From positions 1 through 39,258 of the forward strand of contig NZ_JSVC01000022.1 of assembly GCF_000814475.1 (NCBI RefSeq): a stretch of 39,258 nt of DNA, in the 5' to 3' direction. Numbering within the stretch: the first letter of the stretch is position 1; each line of letters begins with the position of its first letter. Below are positions 33,201-39,258 of the stretch, piece by piece. This DNA comes from Flavihumibacter solisilvae (GTDB lineage: Bacteria > Bacteroidota > Bacteroidia > Chitinophagales > Chitinophagaceae). A model generated the notes under the pieces. The model ran no database searches, was not told where the DNA came from, and saw only the letters and a program-made list of their open reading frames with translations. The translations under genes and the position numbers were made by a program.

Positions 33201-33788
33201 CTAGATCTTGCTCTTGATAAATTTCCCAAGCGCTTTACCGCCATCGCCATAGGCTTCTGAAATGCGGAGGCCGGTGTCATAATCAAATCCAAGTAGCCGG
33301 CCCACAGCTTTATCCATTTTGATCTTTGCCACAACCTTTTTCCTGTTAGCTGTTTCCACAATGGTGATCTCAGTATTGATCTCTGCATTTGCCCTCCACA
33401 CACCGACATTATATCCGGGTTCCGTAAAAACGGTTTTTACTATCATGGTGTATTTGGAACCGGCTGAAGTTCCTGAGGTGATTCCACTGCTTTTTGCAAA
33501 GAGTTCATTGAACTTCGGTTCGAAACGGTTGCCCCGGTCATCGACCCAGGCTTTCGCCCAGGTATCACCCTTGCCGGCTTCCTTTTTATTATATTCTTCT
33601 TTTTTCTTTGTTACATAATCCTGCTCATTGTCAAATTTCCCAACTTTCATGTTGGCATAATCGAATTCCGTGTTGATTTCCTTTTCTCCCGCCAATGGCT
33701 TGAGTTCACCGTCCGTCAGTTTGATCTTCTGGGCGCTTACAGCGGCTGAAAGCAGGAGTACGAATGTTCCGGTTAAGAGTTTTTTCAT
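33201..33788 (-). CDS. Secreted protein, tandem paralogue A1
   Basis: A 195-residue protein with a signal peptide (MKKLLTGTFVLLLSAAVSAQ). The mature part starts KIKLTDGELKPLAGEKEINTEFDYANMKVGKF and contains WAKAWVDDRGNRFEPKFNELF, a set of alternating beta strands (TMIVKTVFTEPGYNVGVWRANAEINTEITIVETANRKK) and a helical end GLRISEAYGDGGKALGKFIKSK. It is clearly paralogous to the next gene. I recognise no named family; it may be a periplasmic ligand-binding or lipocalin-like protein. A perfect 10-bp inverted repeat lies 5 bases upstream of its start. Confidence 0.8.
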   Translation of the reverse strand: MKKLLTGTFVLLLSAAVSAQKIKLTDGELKPLAGEKEINTEFDYANMKVGKFDNEQDYVTKKKEEYNKKEAGKGDTWAKAWVDDRGNRFEPKFNELFAKSSGITSGTSAGSKYTMIVKTVFTEPGYNVGVWRANAEINTEITIVETANRKKVVAKIKMDKAVGRLLGFDYDTGLRISEAYGDGGKALGKFIKSKI

Positions 33789-33793
33789 TTAGA

Positions 33794-33817
33794 ATATTTT
33801 GTTAGGGAACAAAATAT
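33794..33817. promoter_or_regulatory. Perfect 10-bp inverted repeat upstream of A1
   Basis: ATATTTTGTT (33794-33803) and AACAAAATAT (33808-33817) are perfect inverted repeats around AGGG, 5 bases upstream of the start codon at 33788. On the minus strand TATATTTTG at its right end resembles a -7 box, so the dyad could be an operator over the promoter or a hairpin in the leader. Confidence 0.55.
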
Positions 33818-33842
33818 ATAATTAATCATGCCTATGCAAGAA

Positions 33843-33865
33843 AAAGCCGCCCCGTGGGCGGCTAA
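33843..33865 (-). terminator. Terminator after secreted paralogue A2
   Basis: AGCCGCCC (33845-33852) and GGGCGGCT (33856-33863) form an 8-bp stem with a CGT loop; on the minus strand TTTTTCTT follows. It lies 28 bases downstream of the A2 stop. Confidence 0.85.
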
Positions 33866-33892
33866 AGTTCAATGGGTGAGTAATCGAAGATT

Positions 33893-34492
33893 TTATTTTG
33901 CCTTGCTCCTGACCAGGCTACCGAGCGTACGACCGGCATTAGCGTAGGCTTCAGAAATCCGTTCACCGGTATCGAAGTCGTTATCGAACCAGGCACCACC
34001 GGGTGATTTATCAATCGTCACCTTTCCCAGCACTTTATCCTTGTTGGCAGTTTCCACCAATAAAGCTTCCATATTCACTTCGGCGTTCTTGCGGTGGATA
34101 GCTATGTTGAAGCCGGGCTCTGTAAAAGTTGTTACGATTTTGAGCGTATACTTTGCACCGGCGAGGGAACCAGCTGTGATGCCGCTGAACTGGGTAAAAT
34201 TCTGGATGAATTTTGGTTCGAAGCGGGTTTCCCTGTCATCCACCCAGGCCTTTGCCCAATTGTCTCCTTTACCGGATTCTTTCTTGTTGTACTCGTCTGT
34301 TTTCTTTTTCACATAATCCGACTCGGTCATTTTTCCCACTTTCATGTTGGAATAGTCGAATTCGAGGTTCACTTCTTTTTCATTGGCCAGCGCTGCAAGT
34401 TCGCCTTCGGCCAGACGAACTTTCTGCGCCTGGCTGGTCAACGTAAAAGACACTGCCAGCAGTGCAAGGGCTCCGGTTATCAGCTTTTTCAT
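33893..34492 (-). CDS. Secreted protein, tandem paralogue A2
   Basis: A 199-residue protein with a signal peptide (MKKLITGALALLAVSFTLTSQAQ). It matches A1 block by block: VRLAEGELAALANEKEVNLEFDYSNMKVGKM, NWAKAWVDDRETRFEPKFIQNFTQFSGIT, KYTLKIVTTFTEPGFNIAIHRKNAEVNMEALLVETANKDKV, and GERISEAYANAGRTLGSLVRSKAK. The two arose by tandem duplication, but A2 has its own terminator between them, so they are separate transcription units. No named family recognised. A1 and A2 differ most in the signal peptide and in the GGAWFDNDFD loop. Confidence 0.82.
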   Translation of the reverse strand: MKKLITGALALLAVSFTLTSQAQKVRLAEGELAALANEKEVNLEFDYSNMKVGKMTESDYVKKKTDEYNKKESGKGDNWAKAWVDDRETRFEPKFIQNFTQFSGITAGSLAGAKYTLKIVTTFTEPGFNIAIHRKNAEVNMEALLVETANKDKVLGKVTIDKSPGGAWFDNDFDTGERISEAYANAGRTLGSLVRSKAK

Positions 34493-34599
34493 TTGGTGTT
34501 TATTTAATGGTGGAAAATTAGAATATCTTCTACCTCTCCTGCCTTAACACTGGATGTACTGCTGAATCAGCGTGATGAACTGTCGAAATCAATGACCGG

Positions 34600-36192
34600 C
34601 TATTCGGGATTCAGCCAAACGATCCTGACATTTTTCTTATCGGCAATATCTTCCATTTTCAGGGTTGCCAAAAGGTTCAATTCATGGTTATACGAAGATA
34701 TGGTGAACATGCTCATATTATGGATTTTTTTGTTTTCAGGATGCCCAAAGAAATACGCCCTGTCAGGCATAACTTCTTCGCCGTTAAGCGGGAAATAATA
34801 TGCGTCACATTCATGAACGCCCTGGATCATGACCAGCTTTCCTTTTTTGATTGCCTCACGGTTCCGTTCTATGTCATTCATCAGCACATATGACTTTTTG
34901 GGACCGGACAGATAAGTGAAAGATTTATACTGGTTTTCCCAGTGCATTTCCTGACCACGGGTTTCGCGATCCAATTGATAAAATGGATACATGGGCGTGT
35001 GATACATGTACTGTCTTTTAGGTACCAGGTAGCTGCGGATTTCCTTCCCCATCACATCAAAAAACCCGATTGCCAGCCGATTCAGCCCGCCATTGTCAGT
35101 TTTGCCTTTCTCAAAGGACATATAGATCTCCGCTTCTTCATACATCACTGCAAAACTGCCATCAGGTTGGATGTGAAAGTTTTGGGGAGTGCCTTTGAAC
35201 GGATCTTTAGACCCGAACACCTCGAAGCTTTTGGTTACCGCCTGGGCTGGATAGATCTCATGTTGCGCATCAAGGACACCGGTGAACGGATCGAGGAAAA
35301 CCAAATAAGAGACAACAGTATTTGATTTCCTGTCTTTCAATGCTGATGCCAGCAGGTTAAGCTTTTTAGTACCTGGGTTATAACGGACGATTGCACCGGT
35401 GATGGAGACGTTATGGGTAAAATCAAGTTTCTTCACCCGCACTTCCTTCGCCCCGGCATCAAGGTTCGCGATCACAAGTTCTTCTTCTTCACCCCCGCTC
35501 GCCTTCGTATTGTATCCATAGGCCAGTATACATACGGTTTGCCGGCCAATCACTGCCATATCAATATAGTTCATGTATTTGTACTTTCCCTCGGGAGAAG
35601 TATAAAAGGCATGGCCAATTTCTTTATGATCAGGACCATAATAAATAACCTCTATCCGTTTATTCCTGTCAGATTCAAAGCTGTGCATCATTGCCAGGGC
35701 ATAATGGTCGCTGCCAGGATCCTTTTTCACCCAAAAGCCGGGAATTGGCACGTCAAACTTCAGCGCGGCCCGTTTTGGATAATTCAGCCTGTCCAGCTGC
35801 GCGATCGATTCAGTGGATAAGATGCCGGCGGTTTTGCCATCAATCACAAACCTGTATAAAACAGGAGTTTTGTCATCCCATTCGCTTACCATCAATACGA
35901 TATTGCCGTTGATCTCAAACAGACCTTCAATCGAAGCCGATTTTAATTTATTATACGAAGGCACGTGATGTTTTTCAACTTTAAGCTGATGTTTTTCATC
36001 ATACAACTTCACGTCGAACCCGTCCTTTTTAGAAAAGTGGAAATATGCGGTATATCCATTCTTCAGCAGGAGGATCTTAGTAAATCCCTTTTCTGGTTCA
36101 TCGATCAAAGGGCTTTCGGCGATCATTTTGAATTGTGCGAACAGGGTGTGGCTCACCAGAACCATCAACAGGAAAAGGGTTATTTTTCTCAC
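34600..36192 (-). CDS. Secreted protein, tandem paralogue B1
   Basis: A 530-residue protein with a signal peptide (MRKITLFLLMVLVSHTLFAQ). The mature part looks like a beta-propeller-like or repetitive beta protein: ILLLKNGYTAYFHFSKKDGFDVKLYDEKHQ, IEGLFEINGNIVLMVSEWDDKTPVLYRF, YALAMMHSFESDRNKRIEVIYYGPDHKEIGHAFY and VTGAIVRYNPGTKKLNLL. A cysteine pair is not obvious. It must start at GTG 36192, since an in-frame stop TAA lies two codons upstream. It is paralogous to B2 over its whole length. The function is unknown. Confidence 0.82.
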   Translation of the reverse strand: MRKITLFLLMVLVSHTLFAQFKMIAESPLIDEPEKGFTKILLLKNGYTAYFHFSKKDGFDVKLYDEKHQLKVEKHHVPSYNKLKSASIEGLFEINGNIVLMVSEWDDKTPVLYRFVIDGKTAGILSTESIAQLDRLNYPKRAALKFDVPIPGFWVKKDPGSDHYALAMMHSFESDRNKRIEVIYYGPDHKEIGHAFYTSPEGKYKYMNYIDMAVIGRQTVCILAYGYNTKASGGEEEELVIANLDAGAKEVRVKKLDFTHNVSITGAIVRYNPGTKKLNLLASALKDRKSNTVVSYLVFLDPFTGVLDAQHEIYPAQAVTKSFEVFGSKDPFKGTPQNFHIQPDGSFAVMYEEAEIYMSFEKGKTDNGGLNRLAIGFFDVMGKEIRSYLVPKRQYMYHTPMYPFYQLDRETRGQEMHWENQYKSFTYLSGPKKSYVLMNDIERNREAIKKGKLVMIQGVHECDAYYFPLNGEEVMPDRAYFFGHPENKKIHNMSMFTISSYNHELNLLATLKMEDIADKKNVRIVWLNPE

Positions 36193-36206
36193 GGGTTAAA
36201 ATTATG
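36148..36206. repeat. 59-bp repeat over the 5' end of B1 (identical to that of B2)
   Basis: This stretch, covering most of the signal peptide, the GTG start and the leader of B1, is identical base for base to 37786-37844 at the 5' end of B2. Confidence 0.9.
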
Positions 36207-36231
36207 CGCAATGATTAGTTTTATGCCGCGG

Positions 36232-37830
36232 TTATTCCGGTTGCATCCAAACAACTTTCACTCCTTTGTCTCCCCTGTCGTTTTCAAGTTTAAGTGTAAC
36301 CAGTGTATTCTTTTCGCGGTCGTAATCAGAAATGGTAAAAAGTGCCAGGTTATGTTCCTTCCTGCTTTCGGGCTTACCGAAAACAAACTGCCTTTCGGGC
36401 ATCACATCAGAACCTGAGATATTGAAGAAATACGCGTCGCAGTCGCTTACACCCTGGATTGTCGTGAGTTTTCCCTTCTTAGAGCTTTCCCGGTTCTCTT
36501 CAACGTCGTTGAAAAGAACATAACTTTTTTTCGTACCATCAAGATACGCAAATGACTTGAACTGGTTACCGCCTTCCAGTTTTTGTCCCATGCCGTCGCG
36601 CATGGACAAATAAAACGGGGATAGGTTTTGCCCGACTATGTAATGGCTTTTGGGAATAAAATAGCTTCCCATTTCTGTACCGATAATGCTGTAATTGGCA
36701 ATAGCCACATTAGTCAGTCTTACACTTAGCGAAGTATAATTTCCGCTGTTCCGTACAATATTGGTAATCTCTTCGTACACCACTGAAAAAGACCCGTCAT
36801 TATTGATATACAGGTTTTGCGGTGTACCCCAGAAAGCGCGTTTTTCACCGAACACTTCTGCACTCTTCTGCAAGGCCTGGCGGGGATAAATCTCATCATT
36901 CATTTCCAGTTTTTTCGCGAATGGATCAATGATGGCCAGGAAGGGGGTTATTTGATTAGACCGCCTGCCTTTGGCAGCGCTCGCCAGCATGACGATCTTT
37001 TTTGTAACGGGATTATACCTTACAATACCGCCTGTAATCACCATGTCCTTTGTGAAATCAAGTTTTGTCAGCGAAACATCTTTCGCACCGGCATCAAGAT
37101 TGGCCAGTAACAGTTCTTTTTCGTTACCGCCGCTTGCCCGGGTGTTAAAGCCATTTGCCAGGATGCTTACCGACTTATTCCCGATAACAGCCATATCCAG
37201 GTATTCCATGTACTTGTATTTGCCTTCAGGAGAAGCATAAAATGCGTGGCTGATTTCCTTGTTGTCGGGTCCGAAGTACAGGATCTCGATCCGGCGGTTG
37301 CGGTCACTTTCAAAGCTGTTAAACATGGCTATCGCATAGTGGTCACTTTTTGGGTCTTTCCGCACAAAGAAATCCGGCATCGGCACACCGCCGAAGGCCA
37401 TGGCATAACCGGACGTTATTCCCAGCTTATGCAACTCTGCAACCTGCTTCGTGTCTTTCAGTTCACCGGTCTTACCGTCAACGATCAACCGGAAAAGTGT
37501 TGGCACACGGCCGTCGAATTCGCTGATCATCAGTATGGCGTCGCCGTTGATCTCAAAGATCCCTTCTACGCTCCCTCCTTTCAGTTTTCCATAAGACGGG
37601 GCAAGGTGTTTGGCAGCTTTTGGCTTGTGTTTCTCATCATAAAGCTTTACGTCGATACCATCCTTTACGGTGATGTGGAAGAACATGGTATACCCGTTCT
37701 TCATTTGCAGGATCTTGCTGAAACCTTTCTCCGGTTCTTCGAAGACTGTACTTTCAGCGATCATTTTAAATTGTGCAGACAGGGCGTGGCTCACCAGAAC
37801 CATCAACAGGAAAAGGGTTATTTTTCTCAC
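36232..37830 (-). CDS. Secreted protein, tandem paralogue B2
   Basis: A 532-residue protein with signal peptide MRKITLFLLMVLVSHALSAQ, paralogous to B1: MKNGYTMFFHITVKDGIDVKLYDEKHK, VEGIFEINGDAILMISEFDGRVPTLFRL, YAIAMFNSFESDRNRRIEILYFGPDNKEISHAFYASPEGKYKYMEYLDMAVIG, and VLFNDVEENRESSKKGKLTTIQGVSDCDAYFF. The start is GTG at 37830, in the same context as B1. It lies 39 bases upstream of B1 on the same strand, so both may be read from one promoter. Unknown function; I see no catalytic motif. Confidence 0.82.
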   Translation of the reverse strand: MRKITLFLLMVLVSHALSAQFKMIAESTVFEEPEKGFSKILQMKNGYTMFFHITVKDGIDVKLYDEKHKPKAAKHLAPSYGKLKGGSVEGIFEINGDAILMISEFDGRVPTLFRLIVDGKTGELKDTKQVAELHKLGITSGYAMAFGGVPMPDFFVRKDPKSDHYAIAMFNSFESDRNRRIEILYFGPDNKEISHAFYASPEGKYKYMEYLDMAVIGNKSVSILANGFNTRASGGNEKELLLANLDAGAKDVSLTKLDFTKDMVITGGIVRYNPVTKKIVMLASAAKGRRSNQITPFLAIIDPFAKKLEMNDEIYPRQALQKSAEVFGEKRAFWGTPQNLYINNDGSFSVVYEEITNIVRNSGNYTSLSVRLTNVAIANYSIIGTEMGSYFIPKSHYIVGQNLSPFYLSMRDGMGQKLEGGNQFKSFAYLDGTKKSYVLFNDVEENRESSKKGKLTTIQGVSDCDAYFFNISGSDVMPERQFVFGKPESRKEHNLALFTISDYDREKNTLVTLKLENDRGDKGVKVVWMQPE

Positions 37831-37844
37831 GGGTTAAAATTATG
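37786..37844. repeat. 59-bp repeat over the 5' end of B2 (identical to that of B1)
   Basis: Identical base for base to 36148-36206. Identity falls off on both sides, within the coding region and upstream, and the bodies of the two genes have clearly diverged. Confidence 0.9.
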
Positions 37845-37886
37845 GCGCAATGATAATCATTGCATTTTAACCCTGCAAGCCCCCTC

Positions 37887-38525
37887 TCAGGTAACTACAT
37901 ACGCCAATACCAGCGGGTCGAAAATTTTTGCCTGCAGGTTTAGCGGCACAGGGTCCGATTTACGGAAACTGAAGGGCAGGTTCATCCATTCGTTTGCGGT
38001 GTACTCAAGCGGACCAGCCAGCTGCATGTGATTCCGGAAATCGACCTGGCCGTTTCCATACCATTTGAACACCGCTTCTTTCGCACTCCACATAACCGTA
38101 GTGAGGTGCAGGTTTACCTGGTCGAACAGTGCCCAGGCCGACAGGAACTCCTTCTCCTCACCTGATAAAAATTTTGAAGATATCCGCTCGATCCGCGGAC
38201 TGATGAACTCAATATCGATGCCCACCCGATGGGTGCTGCTGGCGATGGCAGCGGCATAATTACCGCAGTGGGAAATGGAAAAATGGTACTTCTCCCCCGG
38301 GAGAAAGGGCTTCCGGGTATCGGCTATGCGGACTTCCTCCAGCGGGAAATCCTCGAACAGCTCCGGCAGCAGGTAGCGGCCCGCAAGGTGCTGCAGCCGC
38401 TTGTAGGGATGCGATACATCCTGTTTGAGCGGCACTTTGGCGAGGAAAAAATCCTCCGGCTCTTCGATCCGCCAGATGGCCAGCCGGGTCGAATGGTTGA
38501 TATTATGTTGATAAAATAAGGCCAA
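37887..38525 (-). CDS. 4'-phosphopantetheinyl transferase (Sfp/AcpT type)
   Basis: A 212-residue Sfp-type enzyme that moves the phosphopantetheine arm of CoA onto a serine of acyl or peptidyl carrier proteins. The signatures are HFSISHCGNYAAAIA, VGIDIEFISPRIERISSKFL (Mg-binding Asp-x-Glu) and WSAKEAVFKWYG (the W-x-x-K-E-x-x-x-K motif). The frame is open to an ATG at 38714, but the added part overlaps the dCTP deaminase gene and is not protein-like. I set the start at TTG 38525 (MALFYQHNINHSTRLAIWRIEE), which fits family length. It probably serves fatty-acid ACP as the general AcpS-like enzyme. Confidence 0.88.
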   Translation of the reverse strand: MALFYQHNINHSTRLAIWRIEEPEDFFLAKVPLKQDVSHPYKRLQHLAGRYLLPELFEDFPLEEVRIADTRKPFLPGEKYHFSISHCGNYAAAIASSTHRVGIDIEFISPRIERISSKFLSGEEKEFLSAWALFDQVNLHLTTVMWSAKEAVFKWYGNGQVDFRNHMQLAGPLEYTANEWMNLPFSFRKSDPVPLNLQAKIFDPLVLAYVVT

Positions 38526-38601
38526 GGTTAGAATTTTGCTGGTAACATTGCAGACCCGCAAAAGCGGGCACCGTTCACCAAATATAAAATAAGCGCAGCA
38601 C

Positions 38602-39138
38602 ATGATTTTGTCGGATAAACGTATCCTCGAAGAAATTGAACTGGGGACAATCAAGATCGAACCATACAGCCGCGAATGCCTGGGCAGTAACTCATATGAC
38701 GTACACCTTGGCAAATGGCTGGCAACCTATAACGAACATATCCTTGACGCCAGGAAACATAACAAGATCGATTATTTCGAGATCCCGGAAGACGGTTTCG
38801 TTCTCTACCCCCATATCTTCTACCTGGGAGTAACCGAAGAGTACACGGAAACCCACGCGCACGTACCATTCCTGGAAGGGAAGTCCTCCACCGGGCGGCT
38901 AGGCATCGATATTCATGCCACCGCGGGAAAGGGCGACGTAGGCTTCTGCGGTAACTGGACACTCGAAATTTCCGTGAAACAACCCGTGAAGGTTTATAAA
39001 GGCATGCCTATCGGCCAGCTGATCTATTTCCCTGTTGACGGTGAAATTGAAGTGAAGTACAACCAGAAAAAGAACGCCAAATACAGCGGCCAGCCAGACA
39101 AGCCGATCGAGAGCATGATGTGGAAGAACCAGTTTTAG
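38602..39138 (+). CDS. dcd: dCTP deaminase
   Basis: A 178-residue enzyme converting dCTP to dUTP for thymidylate synthesis. Family marks: MILSDKRILEEIELGTIKIEPY at the start, GSNSYDVHLG, PHIFYLGVTEEYTETH, the core FLEGKSSTGRLGIDIHATAGKGD with the substrate-binding residues, GFCGNWTLEISV with the catalytic Glu, and KGMPIGQLIYFPVDG. The trimeric dUTPase-like fold is expected. It is divergent from the phosphopantetheinyl transferase gene. A small hairpin CCCGC-AAAA-GCGGG lies in its leader (near 38555-38568). A palindromic repeat array begins 13 bases after its stop. Confidence 0.95.
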   Translation: MILSDKRILEEIELGTIKIEPYSRECLGSNSYDVHLGKWLATYNEHILDARKHNKIDYFEIPEDGFVLYPHIFYLGVTEEYTETHAHVPFLEGKSSTGRLGIDIHATAGKGDVGFCGNWTLEISVKQPVKVYKGMPIGQLIYFPVDGEIEVKYNQKKNAKYSGQPDKPIESMMWKNQF

Positions 39139-39151
39139 GGCAACTAAAAGA

Positions 39152-39258
39152 GTGTTTTCACTGAATTTCACCCGACGGGTGAGACCCGACGGGTGAGACC
39201 CGACGGGTGGGACCCGACGGGTGGGACCCGACGGGTGGGACCCGACGGGTGGGACCCG
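39152..39258 (+). repeat. Palindromic 14-bp repeat array with GTGTTTTCAC box (copy 2)
   Basis: GTGTTTTCAC (39152-39161) is followed by 8 bases and six full 14-bp units from 39170, with a seventh cut off by the window end. Units 1-2 read ACCCGACGGGTGAG and units 3-6 read ACCCGACGGGTGGG. The core ACCCGACGGGT is a perfect palindrome around A, so each unit can form a tiny hairpin. The array continues past the window, so its full length and right end are unknown. It is better preserved than the copy at 27775-27859. Confidence 0.95.

Noticed and set aside
38555-38568. CCCGC-AAAA-GCGGG hairpin upstream of dcd as a terminator or riboswitch
   Set aside because: It has only a 5-bp stem, no T-tract, and no further conserved structure; recorded only in the dcd entry.
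38526-38714. Longer phosphopantetheinyl transferase from ATG 38714
   Set aside because: The extra 63 residues overlap the start of dCTP deaminase on the other strand and are not family-like; TTG 38525 gives the normal N-terminus.

Overview
The window looks like chromosomal DNA of a Bacteroidota bacterium, most likely a member of the Chitinophagaceae. Signs of this are the DUF3667 and DUF983 membrane proteins, the histidine kinases with HQLGTP and HEIKNP H-boxes, the LytS/LytTR pair, a META-NlpE lipoprotein, near absence of Shine-Dalgarno sites, and promoters of the TTG-N19/20-TAnnTTTG type (two very clear ones drive tRNA genes). Several genes must start at GTG or TTG. The family-level assignment is an inference from gene content; I ran no database search.

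Layout. 1-2.1 kb: a Lys/Ala-repeat histone-H1-like protein with a terminator, then a PolX-like HhH-PHP protein whose polymerase catalytic aspartates are gone. 2.1-7.9 kb (minus): operon DUF3667 protein, MazG, and a giant NtrY-like histidine kinase. 8-8.8 kb: a secreted YD-repeat protein. 8.8-11.3 kb (minus): a degenerate LytS-like pseudokinase, an intact LytS-like kinase and a LytTR regulator, all overlapping. 11.5-16.6 kb: a secreted PepSY-like protein, a GyrI-like protein, a cytosolic GH63/MGH1-like glycosidase divergent from a beta-phosphoglucomutase-like HAD phosphatase, and an unknown protein overlapping the HAD gene tail to tail. 16.7-17.1 kb: tRNA-Gly(GCC) and tRNA-Leu(UAA) on the minus strand. 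17.1-19.8 kb: a small membrane protein, a GT2 glycosyltransferase, a histidine kinase and tRNA-Leu(GAG). 19.85-22.8 kb: next to that tRNA, a triple 10-bp repeat and an AT-richer operon (ECF sigma, zinc-finger anti-sigma-like protein, small membrane protein, S41 peptidase). 23-24.6 kb: a CYTH-like protein paired with a FUSC-like membrane protein.

24.6-31.8 kb: a DUF6266-like protein, a META-NlpE lipoprotein, DUF983 and AraC genes, then an operon for D-amino acids or dipeptides: GntP-type permease, RidA, a D-serine dehydratase/D-threonine aldolase-like PLP enzyme and an M19 dipeptidase. 31.8-37.8 kb: a DUF2130 protein and two neighbouring pairs of tandemly duplicated secreted proteins. 37.9-39.1 kb: a phosphopantetheinyl transferase divergent from dCTP deaminase.

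The most unusual feature is a dispersed repeat element seen twice (27775-27859 and 39152 to the window end). Each copy is a 10-bp box GTGTTTTCAC, exactly 8 bp, and then a head-to-tail array of 14-bp units whose core ACCCGACGGGT is a perfect short palindrome. Both copies sit beside the 3' end of a gene.
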